Shown here one piece after another: positions 46,658-55,983 of a stretch of 55,983 nt of DNA (positions are counted from its first letter, which is position 1; each line of letters opens with the position of its first letter). The notes beneath the pieces were generated by a model. That model saw nothing but the letters and a program-made list of their open reading frames with translations, was not told where the DNA came from and searched no databases. The DNA is from Fragilaria crotonensis (Eukaryota > Bacillariophyta > Fragilariophyceae > Fragilariales > Fragilariaceae): positions 1-55,983 of the forward strand of contig JAKSYS010000403.1 of the NCBI GenBank assembly GCA_022925895.1, given 5' to 3'. Made by a program: the position numbers and the translations under genes.

Positions 46658-47226
46658 GGCGCTTTAATGAGCTGTACGACTTGGTTGTTGAGGACAGGGC
46701 TTGCCCGCAGGCTGCTGCAGTGGAAAGGAGTTCCTAAACTATTGCATTAAAGAGGGAAACAGGAAGAAGGTAGGAGGGAGAATAAGTGATGAACCGACTG
46801 CCGTTGAAGGGTCAGCCAGCATGTTGCAACCACGCTATATTCGAGCGGCGTGGGATTTGAATGATGAGTAGTGAACATTTTTACTAAATTAGTATATTTC
46901 GACACCGCCATTGATGAGTTACTAGTCCCTACAAACATTGGAACCCCAACAATACATTGCTTAGGAGAAAAAAACCAATGGCGACTTCATAACATTCAAT
47001 CCAACTTTGAATTTACATACATGCAATATAATGTCCGATGCGATACAACTAATGGCGAGAAACACACAATGTATTAAGTGACAATCAACAATAATTGTGA
47101 TTAATATGTTCAATACATACGTTTAACGGTGACAACATAAGATATATGGGGAATGTAACCATTTACATGTGACTTCCAAGAACTAATGAACAGTATTGTG
47201 TGTCTTCTCAACATTTAATTGTTGCC
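46658..47226. other. Spacer at right edge of the DNA transposon
   Basis: 569 bp, A/T-rich after 46870, no gene. The right end of the transposon should lie here, since a copia gag remnant begins at 47227. No clear terminal repeat was found. Confidence 0.45.
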
Positions 47227-48252
47227 TCACCATATAGTGCTTTCTGATGTAGGAGCCTTGAAACCAATCCCTTTACACTCAGAGGGCCTGTGTCTGGTCC
47301 ATCTGTTGTGATTAGGGCACCAGTAATAGTCCTTGCCTTCCACAGTCTTGCTGTGATGCTTTTCACCATTCTTGGGAGGAACACTCATCCATTTTGGTTG
47401 AATGTCCATTCTTGGTCTGCCTTTGCCCTTGCCTCTCTTGTTGTTTTCCTGCTTGAAGTCCTTCTTTCCACTTGCATTAGGCCTGCCTGTTGGATTAGGT
47501 TTCTTCTGGGACATCAGGGTGTTGACTTGGGCTTGTAAGGCAATGATAGTTTCCTCTTCTGTAGTTCTCTGACTCCACTGCTCTGACTCTTTCCTGGTCT
47601 TGAACTTGTTGATAGCCCAATCCATGAGTTGCTGGTACTCAACCTGACCGCCTTCCTCATAGAGATCTTCCTTCTTCTTGATTTATTCCCCAAATTCAGC
47701 ATACTTGCAAGTCTTGTAACCCTTGAAAATTGACCAGGAAATCTTGAATTTGTTCGCCTCTCGCGTGAAGCTTGCTAACCAAACCAATGACATAATCATT
47801 AAAAATGCTCAATGTCAGAGTCCTGTTCACGCGTTACTTGATCAAGATTGGAAAGTTTGGTCCTGACACTTGTAACCGTGGCTCTAGTATCAACATGTGA
47901 CACCATGATGATGACCTTGAGGAGAAAAGGGCCCGAGCCTTTGCCTCCATACATGATAGGTAGAACATGGTCTCTGGTCCTGACTTGCTTTTGAGCTCCA
48001 TCAGTCAAAGAATTCATGAGACAAGGATACACCATGAAAGAATCTTGAGCCTTGCGGGTGTCCTCATGCATGTAGCAACCATGCCCTCACCTACATCTCC
48101 TTGGCTTGGAATGCTCAAGATGTTGAGCCAGTCAAAGACAATAGACCTGTCCCTGGCTTGATCCAAGAAGAGCTGAAGGTTGTCTGGCTTGCAGTCAAAC
48201 TTGATAGACAAAGCCTCTGTGGCAGCTTTGAGGAGCTTAGCAGCAGACTGGT

Positions 48253-48257
48253 CAGAG
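48253..48257. repeat. Target-site duplication of the MITE, left copy
   Basis: CAGAG directly before the left terminal inverted repeat; the same five bases follow the right end at 49047-49051. With one copy removed, the interrupted gag reads on in frame through LNYSDQSAAK, which supports a 5-bp duplication. Confidence 0.8.
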
Positions 48258-49046
48258 GCCCGTTCCAACCGTCGCAGAATCGGCCGCAAAAATCGGCCGC
48301 AACCGCACGCTTCGCACGCCTTTTTTGCGGCTGATTCGCGATGACGGTTGGAAGGCCTTTGAAGATTATGCCGCAGAATCGGATTCAGATGTGCACCGGA
48401 TTCTTGGTTCTCTTCTGCCAAACCAACAAATAAAACCTTACAGTACGCGAGTATTTTAGAACGGTAGCAGTCCTTGTACCTGGTACTGCTGCAGTGAATA
48501 CCAACCAGTTGTCATACTGATGAATGAGCATGAAAGCGTGAATAGATGAAGTACTTGTACCAGGGTGCAGTACGTGGTACTGAGTATTCTTCAGCTGGGA
48601 TCGCAATTGCCGTACTAATCACAACGACACAAAATCATCGTACGTATGGGTACTGTAGTACCAGAATGATTATGATACACTGGTACCAGAGATACGAGGT
48701 ACCGCATTGCTAGTGTACCAGCACTATGTACGAACAAGACGAAGAGTGAACTGCAAATCAAACGTTATGCTGAAGGGAGGAGCGGTGTGGTGTGGTACTG
48801 TAAGTCTGTAAGCCGTAGCAACGCATCTCGTACACAGTACACAACCTCCTCCTAATTCCTTCGCAAAGCCGGATTCCTGTGCCTGATTTTAGAAAACCCG
48901 GATTTCTGCGGCTGAAAAACCTCCCCCCAAACAGCCAGGAGGTTATTCAGCCGCAGCGATATTTATTTAGCCGCAGAAAATGTTGACTCGTTCGAATAAA
49001 AATTGCGGCTGAATTTGCGGCCGATTCTGCGACGGTTGGAACGGGC
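48258..49046. mobile_element. Non-autonomous DNA transposon (MITE-like), 789 bp
   Basis: The ends are inverted repeats of about 34 bp starting GCCCGTTCCAACCGTCGCAG and continuing AATCGGCCGCAAA, with a 5-bp CAGAG target duplication. No coding capacity. The left end also contains an inverted partial copy (TTTTTTGCGGCTGATTCGCG then ATGACGGTTGGAAGG, about 48320-48355), so its first 100 bp can fold on itself. GTAC words fill the middle (48470-48850). It sits inside the copia gag. The superfamily is not clear; 5-bp duplications are uncommon among hAT, Harbinger or Mariner elements. Confidence 0.85.
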
Positions 49047-49051
49047 CAGAG
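49047..49051. repeat. Target-site duplication of the MITE, right copy
   Basis: CAGAG following the right terminal inverted repeat (...GGTTGGAACGGGC). It pairs with the copy at 48253-48257. Confidence 0.8.
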
Positions 49052-49123
49052 TAGTTGAGGACATCAGCAGGATTATTAAAGGCTGGAGCCAATGCAAAGC
49101 AAGGTGCTTGAGTGCGCAGCCAT

Positions 49124-52100
49124 GATGATCTTGGAGATCAAGAAATGATGAAGAACTTGACTTGGAAGAAGAGGTTGATGAGTGAGTGCAGCACTTGGCT
49201 TGCAATGGAGTGCTTATCAAGGATATGCCAAATTTGAATTTGATTGATCAGAACTCAGCTTGAATGATCAAGACGTGAAGCACTTGGCTTGCTTATACTT
49301 AGCGCAGAGGAAATGTGAAGTTTTATTTGAGGCGATCATAAAGCGACAAATAAGGGCTCAAAACAATGAATTGGTTAAATTACTTAGAAAGTTTGTTATA
49401 TTTTGCAATGGACTAATTGTGAGATGAATAAAACATGCATTGATCAGACTTCAGTTCCAGGAAATGGCCAATTTTCTCTAAAATGTTTTATGCTCATGCC
49501 AGAAATTTTTATCCAATGCGTTCGTCAAACATTCTTGCTGCTGTGATGCTGTGAACAAAGACAGCAGTTGCTTCTTCAAAAGTTTGATCTGTCTCACAAT
49601 TGTGGTGCTTCAAGAAAAGAAGATATACGACAGGCCGACCAACAAAGAACAGATCAACAGAATGACATGATTGAAGTATGTCAAAGGGAATTGAAATGTT
49701 TGAACCAAGTCGTGGTGACTTCTGCTAGCACATTGCTTGTGCTTCATTGTCAGCTGGCAACAATTGTCCCATTGCTCTTGTTCTCGGACTACCAGGCAAG
49801 CGATTGCATACTGGGAAAGGAAGGTTCATGCCTTTTGTAATATGACCCAGAAATGCTCCTGCAAGATGAGGAATGCTATTCTCCTGACCACCTGAGCATT
49901 GGAATTCTCATTAATATTTCAATAGCTTGCTGGGATTAGAGCTTCCTGGGGTGGTGATTGCCAAAAGGAATCAACCAAGACATGACTGCAGCCCTCAAGT
50001 TTGCAATTGGCAATTGGCAAGAAACCCTACTAGTAGTAGGCACCAGTCCCTTGCTAATCCAAAACTAGTATGTTTGCTCAGCAATAATCAATTTCCGCTA
50101 TTGGAGCTGACGAGGGGTGTCCATTTGGAATTGCGCACCACCGGAAAAGAGCGGTGCCATGTCACAAACCCTTGAAGAAAGGTGTGATGACTTTAGTCTA
50201 TAGTACTACCAGATAGTAGACGATAGTATACCATTTCGAGCGGTTTTTGAGGCGTTGTTCTACCATTTCGGTAGGAATTTCTACTTTTCGATTACTACCT
50301 GCTACCTGGAGTGCAAGTTGACTGTAACATACTTCGGAGTACGGAGTTTATACGTACGATGGCGATTACCTGGTACTGGAGTACAAACACGTACGCATAC
50401 TGTACTACATGATCGTATACCAAGTCTCAAAGGTACTGTAGTACCCACTATTCAGTGCTACTGTACAACAGTAGATTAATCTTCTATACTGCCAAGGAGT
50501 AGAGAGTAGAGCCACAATTAGTGGATCATTTGACAAAATATTGGGTTAAGGAGTTAGTTGCCATTCTTGGGTAGCAAAATTGAAGTAGGACTAGATTGAA
50601 GGCAAGCATTCCACTGGCTGATGCTTACATCTAGTAACATCTCACATCAAGTTCTTGGCTGGTGCAGAACCTGAGACTGAGAACGACAATGAGGAATCAC
50701 ATCCTTGTGATGCAGCAGCATGACAAACCCATACATTTGTGAAGGTCAACGAGAAGATGAGATCACTGTTGCACATGAAGAAGGCACCTTTCAACATGAT
50801 GGTATTTGTCTCATGTGCTCTTGTCTTCTACTATCTGGCATTGACAATGATTCCAACTCTATCATCACAGTTGATGTGTGCCAAGTTCTGTTTCCTATGG
50901 TACAACAAAAACAAAATTGACAGTCAAGGGGAGGGGAAGACAACAAGCTGCTGCCTTGTATTGGTGCAAGAAGAATAATCTTTCCAAAATGACTGGTTGC
51001 ATACTGTTCCAACATTCATTGCAAATGTGCAAAACATGACTACAAGATGATTTTCATGCTTCACAATTCCGCAAAGGTAAAGACTAATGGCCTTGTCCTT
51101 GTTAGTTGTTAAAGCACTCACATGTTTATATTCAATACGGCATGCTGGTCAGGAGTAGTTGGAGCACTTTGTGTTTATAAGATCAACCACTCCTGGAAGT
51201 CTGCGCTGCTGTGCATTCTTGATGATGATAATTATGTTGATATTGATGGCAAGAAATAAAATAACGATGAAGAGCTGGAAGAGATCAATGCAACCAGACT
51301 GTAGGCTACCATGATAAACAAAAGCAAAGTGATCAGAGAGGAACAGGGACAATTCATGCACCAAACAAACATGGTTAGCTGAGGGAATGAAGCAAGATCA
51401 TTGGGAACAAATGAAAGTGATGGTTTTAGTGTAGTAGAAGCTGGAAAGTATAGCACTCTATTTGGTTGGATGTAGTAATGTTTTTTGTTATCTAGGTACT
51501 AGTACTATCATGTTAACTGCAATGCAGTGGTTTGTCATATTCTGTATAGCAGCACTACCAGCCAGTGACAGTTGCAGTGGTCTCAACAATTCAGCTACTA
51601 GTGCCTAACAAATGCACTTCTGGCACTCAAGCGAGAGCAGTAGTAGCTACTAGTAGTAGTGGCTGCAAGAAGATGCAAACTAAATCATTTGTGTCAATCA
51701 GATTGGACTGATGGTGGGAGTATACAGCTGTATTTAAAAAACTTAATCAACCCACCAATTATTAGTTCTTTTTTAATCATTTTTTGCCTTGTGATGTCTT
51801 AAACGGTCTACTAGTACTGGTACTTGTTGTACTACAGTACATGCAACATGTACTGTGTTCGTAGGTTTGTACTCCGTTCTAGTAGTACCACTTTGCACGT
51901 ATCATATACTCGAGCATACGTATATATAATACGCGGAGTACTGTATAATCCGAGATCCAGTGCGCGGCGAGCGGCGAGACAAGGTCGTACTGTGCACTGT
52001 GATATTTGTACTTGTTACTGTGCGACTGGCATCTAGGTAGTACTGTACCTGTTTGCAAAGTTCTACCACTCCGATGACCGAATGGTATTCTTTTCTCTCG

Positions 52101-52587
52101 CACCTACAGGGGTTTTGTCGCTTCGTCGTTCCACCAAAATCCCAAGCAGAAACTGGTTTTTTGATTAATGGTCCAATAGTACAGTAGTGGAGTAGTACCG
52201 TATACTCCAGTTCTATCACCAGGATTCTACCGTTCTACCCGTAATGCTTACTGGAGCACGACTACAGTACTAGTACCTGGTACTCAGCGTACTGCATTAC
52301 AAAAACCATTACCCGAAGCGTATTGTACCAATTACAAGTACTACTAGTAGAGAGTACGCTCACTGTGTCTTCATCGTTCCCTCCTGTGATCACCTTTATG
52401 CACTCTCGAGTTCTTGATTCGATCGCAATTGCTTCGCTTCTTTCTCTTGAGCATTTGCTTCTTGAAGTGCATAACAACTACAAGGTTGTGGCTTGTCTGC
52501 AGTTGCCGCTCTCAGCATTCCAATACAACTCTATCCATACTCCGAGTCGGAGATTGAACATTCAAGGGTCTGGTCGACACTGTGCCA
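49124..52587. other. Long intergenic region, probably transposon debris
   Basis: About 3.5 kb. Next to the gag start there should be its leader and LTR; repeated words such as CACTTGGCTTGC (49192 and 49281) may belong to it, but I cannot define LTR ends. From 49560 to 51480 there are short broken frames with no recognisable domain. GTAC palindromic words are frequent at 50200-50470 and 51800-52340. 52350-52587 should hold the promoter of the RING gene. No RNA gene seen. Confidence 0.45.
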
Positions 52588-54257
52588 ATGTTTGGACATG
52601 TCGAGACACTACCGGTAGAAGCTTTCCATCACAACAATAGTAATGGCACAGAAATGAATATCAGTACTGAAACTGAGACTGTTATGATAACTGCGCAAGC
52701 GGCAAGAACAAGCACGAGAAAAGCATCGAGTTTGGAAATAGAACAAGAAGCGAACAGTAGTAGTGTGATGTCCATGTTGATGTATCAAGATGATCAGAAA
52801 AATGACATGCTCCGTGTCATCAATGTTGATCAGACTCAGAGTCATCGAAATCGAAACTTGGATGATCCTGCATTTGGATTGGACGTTCTTGGCCACCGTA
52901 AAGTCAAACTCGGCAGTGTTTGGGATGCAACGATCGACAGCAACGTGGTGAAGAGCAAGAGCATCGATGGCATTGCGGTTGCATCGAATATTGCAGCAGG
53001 CACGGGTTCAGAACGAGCAGCAGCAGCAGCAGAAAATACAACAATCTCAGAAACAAACATCCCATCCACCGCCCCGTCTTTACCTTCAACAGGAACACCG
53101 CAGCCAACACCCATGACAACAACAAAGCAAGGTACCATTGTCATGGAAAAGGATATTCACACAGTGGTGGTGGGAATTCTGATCACATTGATTGTCATTC
53201 TCTGTATTGTCCTAATGTTTTTGATACTACGTGGATTCGACATTTGTTGAGGCGGCGCGCCTCCACGGACAAGCGGAAGATAAAAAGGCGCTATCAAACC
53301 GTGGATTCGTGGTTAATTATCAAGGTGGGTTGCCATTCCGATCATTTCCCTCGAGTTGCAGTGCAGTTCGCCTCGTTACAGCCCAAGGCAATATTCCTCG
53401 TCAAAGCAAGACTCACACTTTGCGTATCTTTCTCGTTCGCCAACCGTTGATAACAGGAGGTGGTTGCACTTTCTCCCGACATTTGCTCGTGTACCTTGGC
53501 AAATGATTCGTCACCAGAATTGCCACCGTCTTGCCCACCAACATCGTCGTCATTAATAGAAGAGACCACTCCTGCCCCCGACAATATAAGTGATGACGCA
53601 ACAGCACGACAGCTCCCAGAATGCAGCATTTGTATGGACGGCTTTCCCCTCCATTCGCTTGTGGCATGGTCGCCCATCCCCCAAGGTTGTTTGCATGCTT
53701 TCCACAAGGACTGCATTCGTGAATGGTTACTTCGACACAAGGAATGTCCATACTGTCGCCAAGTCATGTTACCTATTGATAGATGCCACGGAAGACGGAG
53801 AATGACTCATGGACCCTCATTGCAAGCAATGTCATTGGAACGGGTCCGACGGTACGACGAAACACAGTATTGTCAAGTTCATGGGGTTGTGGAAGTTGTT
53901 GCTGTGCACACAAGTTGTGAGGACTGCATCGCTGGTGAGAGCCCCACCGCGACGACGATCCAAGAGAGTGTTGGTGCTGCCGAGGTGCCGTCCACCAATA
54001 ATAATAGCGTTGACAACCATGTATGTAGTGGGCAATCGCAGGCAGCGGCAGCAACAGCGAGTACTATTTTTCCGAGGAAAATGGTTGGTGATGTACTATC
54101 GGGTACTATGGCGCAGGAGGGGAATGAGGATTTACCCACAGAACCACCACTTCCGGATATGGATGACGACATGCAATCATCGTTTGAACCGCCACTTCCA
54201 AGTCGAATGAGCGACGACGCTGGAGTCGATGTGGAATCCCAAGCGATTCGCTACTAG
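52588..54257 (+). CDS. Single-pass membrane RING-H2 finger protein, one frameshift
   Basis: Probable membrane-bound E3 ubiquitin ligase, about 512 aa. Exon 1 is 52588-53324 and exon 2 is 53457-54257, with intron AAG|GTGGGT...AACAG|GAG (132 bp, phase 0). The N-terminal 190 residues are Ser/Thr/Asn-rich with an Ala run and PTPMTT linker. One transmembrane helix follows (VVVGILITLIVILCIVLMFLIL, about 193-214). The frame then breaks near 53243-53249, where one T seems missing; the restored reading gives a basic stop-transfer segment CLRRRASTDKRKIKRRYQ. The RING-H2 is in exon 2: CSICMDGF...CLHAFHKDCIREWL...CPYC (C3-H2-C3). The tail is Pro/Asp-rich. RING proteins of this type recruit E2 enzymes at endomembranes; the targets are unknown. 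Confidence 0.85.
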
Positions 54258-54498
54258 TAGGAGTATTCTCTTGGGAAGGGTTGCTTTGGCATTTGGTGTC
54301 CATAACGTGTACTCTAGCTGATTTACCACTGTTCGTGTCGTTATGAATACTTCAGATCGAATGACTCGTAGCATCAAAACGAATGCACCTCAAGGGACGG
54401 AGTACTTTTTTAACTAACACACAAAGTGACATGTATACGATCTCTTAGCACGGTGATATACTACTACTACCATTCACTCGATTTTCCATCTGGTGTTT

Positions 54499-55521
54499 TC
54501 AAGCCCATATCTTGAGTGTTGTATCCCATGATCCTGTGCAGAGCGCATCACCCTTGGGATTAACACCTAAGCACGACACGTGTTGTTCGTGTGCTTGGTT
54601 GAGGGTAAAGGTCGGACTGGCCTTGTCCGAGAGGACATCCCACGCCAGGACGTTGCTGTCGGCATGTCCACCAAACAAAATTCGTCCAGAACGAGAAAAG
54701 GACACGCTCGTGAGTCCCTCCGACCCATCACTGACTTTGCCAAATTTGGCAATCTGGTTGTGAGCACGAATATCAAACACGCGGGCAGTTCCATCTTCAC
54801 TGCCAGTTCCAAAGGTAATACCATCCTGCATGAAATCGACGCCATTAATGTCACCTTCGTGACCCGTAAACGTTTGAACCGCACCGCTGTCGGGAGAACG
54901 GACATCCCAAAGCTTGACTGTACGATCGACGCTTGTGGACAAGAACGTTGTTTGGGGCGCCGATGGAGAAATGGCAAGGAACATGACATCTTGCCTGTGT
55001 TCGGCAAAGGTGGAGATGGGTTGTCCCTGTGCAATGTCCCACAACATGACTGTGGAATCGCCAGATGCCGTTAGGATTTGTGCTTCGTTCAAAAAGCGGC
55101 AGCAGCTGACGTAACCATCGTGCGACGCCATTTCAATGGGATTCTCGGGGTTCGAAAGGTTGTAAACCGTGCAGAGATTATCCAGTCCACCGCATGCCAC
55201 CAACTTGCCCTTGGATTGCTCCATGGCGACGGCCATGACGTAGGTAGATCTAAGTGAAATAGCTTTCAACTTATTCGTCGACACTGCGTTCCACACGATG
55301 AGTCTGCCGTCTTGTGAGGCTGAAATGAGTGCTTGGGAATCCCCTGCCCAGTGCATCGCAGTGACTTTACCGAAATGTCCCTTGAGCGTGCGACGCAATT
55401 TGGTGGCTGGCGGACCACGAAGTTGAGGAGGGGTGACGCCCTGGGCACGCATAACACTTCCCAATGTTTGGTCGTATTTCGCAGCCATGGCCTGGTCAAT
55501 TTGTTCCTTCAGAGAGGCAAC
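54499..55521 (-). CDS. Heterotrimeric G-protein beta subunit, 5' exon not placed
   Basis: Beta subunit of a heterotrimeric G protein, a seven-bladed WD40 propeller that partners a gamma subunit and regulates G-alpha signalling at the membrane. The exon runs from an acceptor (TTGCAACAG|GTTGCC) at 55521 to a TGA at 54499, about 340 residues. It matches the canonical order: an N-terminal helix (VASLKEQIDQA), RRTLKGHFGKVTAMHW, SQDGRLIVWN, ACGGLDNLCTVYNL, SGDSTVMLWDI, SVDRTVKLWDV, GSEDGTARVFDI, GHADSNVLAWDV and a final TGSWDTTLKIWA. The full family length is about 340, so only the first 5-15 residues are missing. They should be in a short upstream exon that I cannot place with confidence. A fallback start is the in-frame ATG in QAMAAKY. 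The frame is intact. Confidence 0.92.
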   Translation of the reverse strand, partial: VASLKEQIDQAMAAKYDQTLGSVMRAQGVTPPQLRGPPATKLRRTLKGHFGKVTAMHWAGDSQALISASQDGRLIVWNAVSTNKLKAISLRSTYVMAVAMEQSKGKLVACGGLDNLCTVYNLSNPENPIEMASHDGYVSCCRFLNEAQILTASGDSTVMLWDIAQGQPISTFAEHRQDVMFLAISPSAPQTTFLSTSVDRTVKLWDVRSPDSGAVQTFTGHEGDINGVDFMQDGITFGTGSEDGTARVFDIRAHNQIAKFGKVSDGSEGLTSVSFSRSGRILFGGHADSNVLAWDVLSDKASPTFTLNQAHEQHVSCLGVNPKGDALCTGSWDTTLKIWA

Positions 55522-55983
55522 CTGTTGCAAAGTGGTGGTAAAAAACGTGATGGTGGGGACAGGCTACAGGTGTGAGTGTGTGTTTTTTGATTTGTTTTCT
55601 GAGCAAGAAGTCAAGTTGTGTTGCACCGATGAAGAAAACATGATTGACTGATTGACTGATGTTCCAGTCTTGTGGCTTGTACAGCAACAAGGGCGACATT
55701 CATTTGGAATTGGAATTGTCCTCTTCTTGAGAAGGAAGGCCTCGCCAGCACCGTTGGGCATGAGGTAGTTCGCTCTTTTATGACCTAATGATCTAACACT
55801 ACCTGATGCGGAGTACATAACTTATCAATCCATGCACTCCACGCAATGGAAAATGCAGCAATAACATGTACTCTGGAGTACATTGATTAACAGCAACCTA
55901 TCCAGTACTGGAGGCCCAATAGCGAACAATACAGTCACAGTACCGCAAGCCTGCCGATTGAGTTTCATGCAGTCCGCACGCTC
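55522..55983. other. Upstream flank of the G-beta gene
   Basis: 462 bp to the window edge. It must contain an intron and the short 5' exon of the G-beta gene, or that exon may lie beyond the window. It has a GTACTCTGGAGTAC word at about 55868-55881. Several ATGs followed by GT are present on the minus strand but none is clearly a start exon. Confidence 0.4.

Larger units (their letters stand above)
37100..47220. mobile_element. Large DNA transposon with three genes (ends not found)
   Basis: Roughly 10 kb holding a Plavaka/CACTA-like transposase (+), accessory gene 2 (-) and accessory gene 3 (+). The transposase and gene 2 stop codons are 26 bp apart. Genes 2 and 3 diverge from a 1.58-kb spacer that carries two tandem-repeat families and an 18-bp palindrome. 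The limits given are only the outer edges of A/T-rich flanks next to unrelated DNA: the VWA-gene flank on the left and the copia gag on the right. I searched both edges by eye for terminal inverted repeats or CACTA-type ends and found none I would defend. Confidence 0.6.
47227..49123 (-). pseudogene. Ty1/copia gag remnant, interrupted by a MITE
   Basis: Capsid-nucleocapsid gene of a diatom-type copia retrotransposon, from an ATG at 49123 (MAAHSS...). The frame is cut by a 789-bp insertion (48258-49046). It then reads AAKLLKAATEALSIKFDCKP, LFLDQARDRSIVFDWLN and AWAINK-type capsid segments, and the zinc knuckle YYWCPNHNRWTRHRPSECKG (C..H...H..C variant), ending in STIW at 47227. It also has a frameshift near 48050, one extra T at 47806-47810 and an in-frame stop near 47683. 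No protease, integrase or reverse transcriptase follows, because the transposon flank begins at once. So this is a truncated, dead copy. I could not place the LTR. Confidence 0.8.

Noticed and set aside
37086..47226. Terminal inverted repeats of CACTA type for the large element
   Set aside because: CACTG and TAGTG words exist near both edges, but they are isolated 5-mers with no extended pairing or target duplication.
50720..50978. Overlapping frames of 66 and 79 codons
   Set aside because: No domain or partner exon; the surrounding DNA looks like degraded repeat.

Overview
The window looks like nuclear DNA of a diatom or a close stramenopile relative. The evidence is: genes with small spliceosomal introns of about 80-185 bp (GTAAGT/GTATGT...AG); two proteins whose N-termini carry a signal peptide followed by an ASAFAP-like cleavage motif, as in secondary plastids; secreted Pro/Ser- or Pro/Thr-rich proteins; and a Ty1/copia gag with a diatom-type zinc knuckle. 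The species is not resolved. Intergenic DNA is full of short GTAC-based palindromic words.

Layout. 0.2-2.9 kb: TAP-like half ABC transporter (+). 3.6-6.0 kb: five-exon, probably plastid-targeted coiled-coil protein made of repeated exons (+). 6.3-6.8 kb: small secreted protein (-). 7.6-8.5 kb: plastid PDZ-ferredoxin fusion (+). 8.6-11.3 kb: Golgi-type sulfotransferase/fucosyltransferase-like fusion (-). 11.3-15.2 kb: gene-poor. 15.2-20.5 kb: tandem pair of secreted M11 gametolysin metalloproteases (+). 21.2-22.5 kb: AlkB-like oxygenase (+). 22.5-24.3 kb: class 3 lipase (-). 25.2-28.7 kb: secreted G8-domain protein (-). 30.8-35.2 kb: secreted VWA/Cys-rich/Pro-Ser protein ending in a TupA-like ATP-grasp domain (-). 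37.6-46.7 kb: large DNA transposon with a Plavaka/CACTA-like transposase and two accessory genes. 47.2-49.1 kb: copia gag remnant interrupted by a 789-bp MITE. 52.6-54.3 kb: membrane RING-H2 protein (+). 54.5-55.5 kb: heterotrimeric G-protein beta subunit (-).

How the genes fit together. Many products are secretory or extracellular (M11 proteases, G8 protein, VWA protein, Golgi sulfotransferase/glycosyltransferase), so the host part of the window is rich in cell-surface functions, but nothing shows that they form one pathway. The most unusual block is the transposon: a transposase and accessory gene 2 converge with 26 bp between stops, and accessory genes 2 and 3 diverge from a spacer holding two tandem-repeat families.

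Caveat on quality. Seven genes are broken by 15 small indels, nearly all single-base losses inside short homopolymers. Restoring them gives whole-codon totals for all seven genes, so I read them as consensus errors of a long-read assembly, not as pseudogenisation. Real gene boundaries are given across these breaks.
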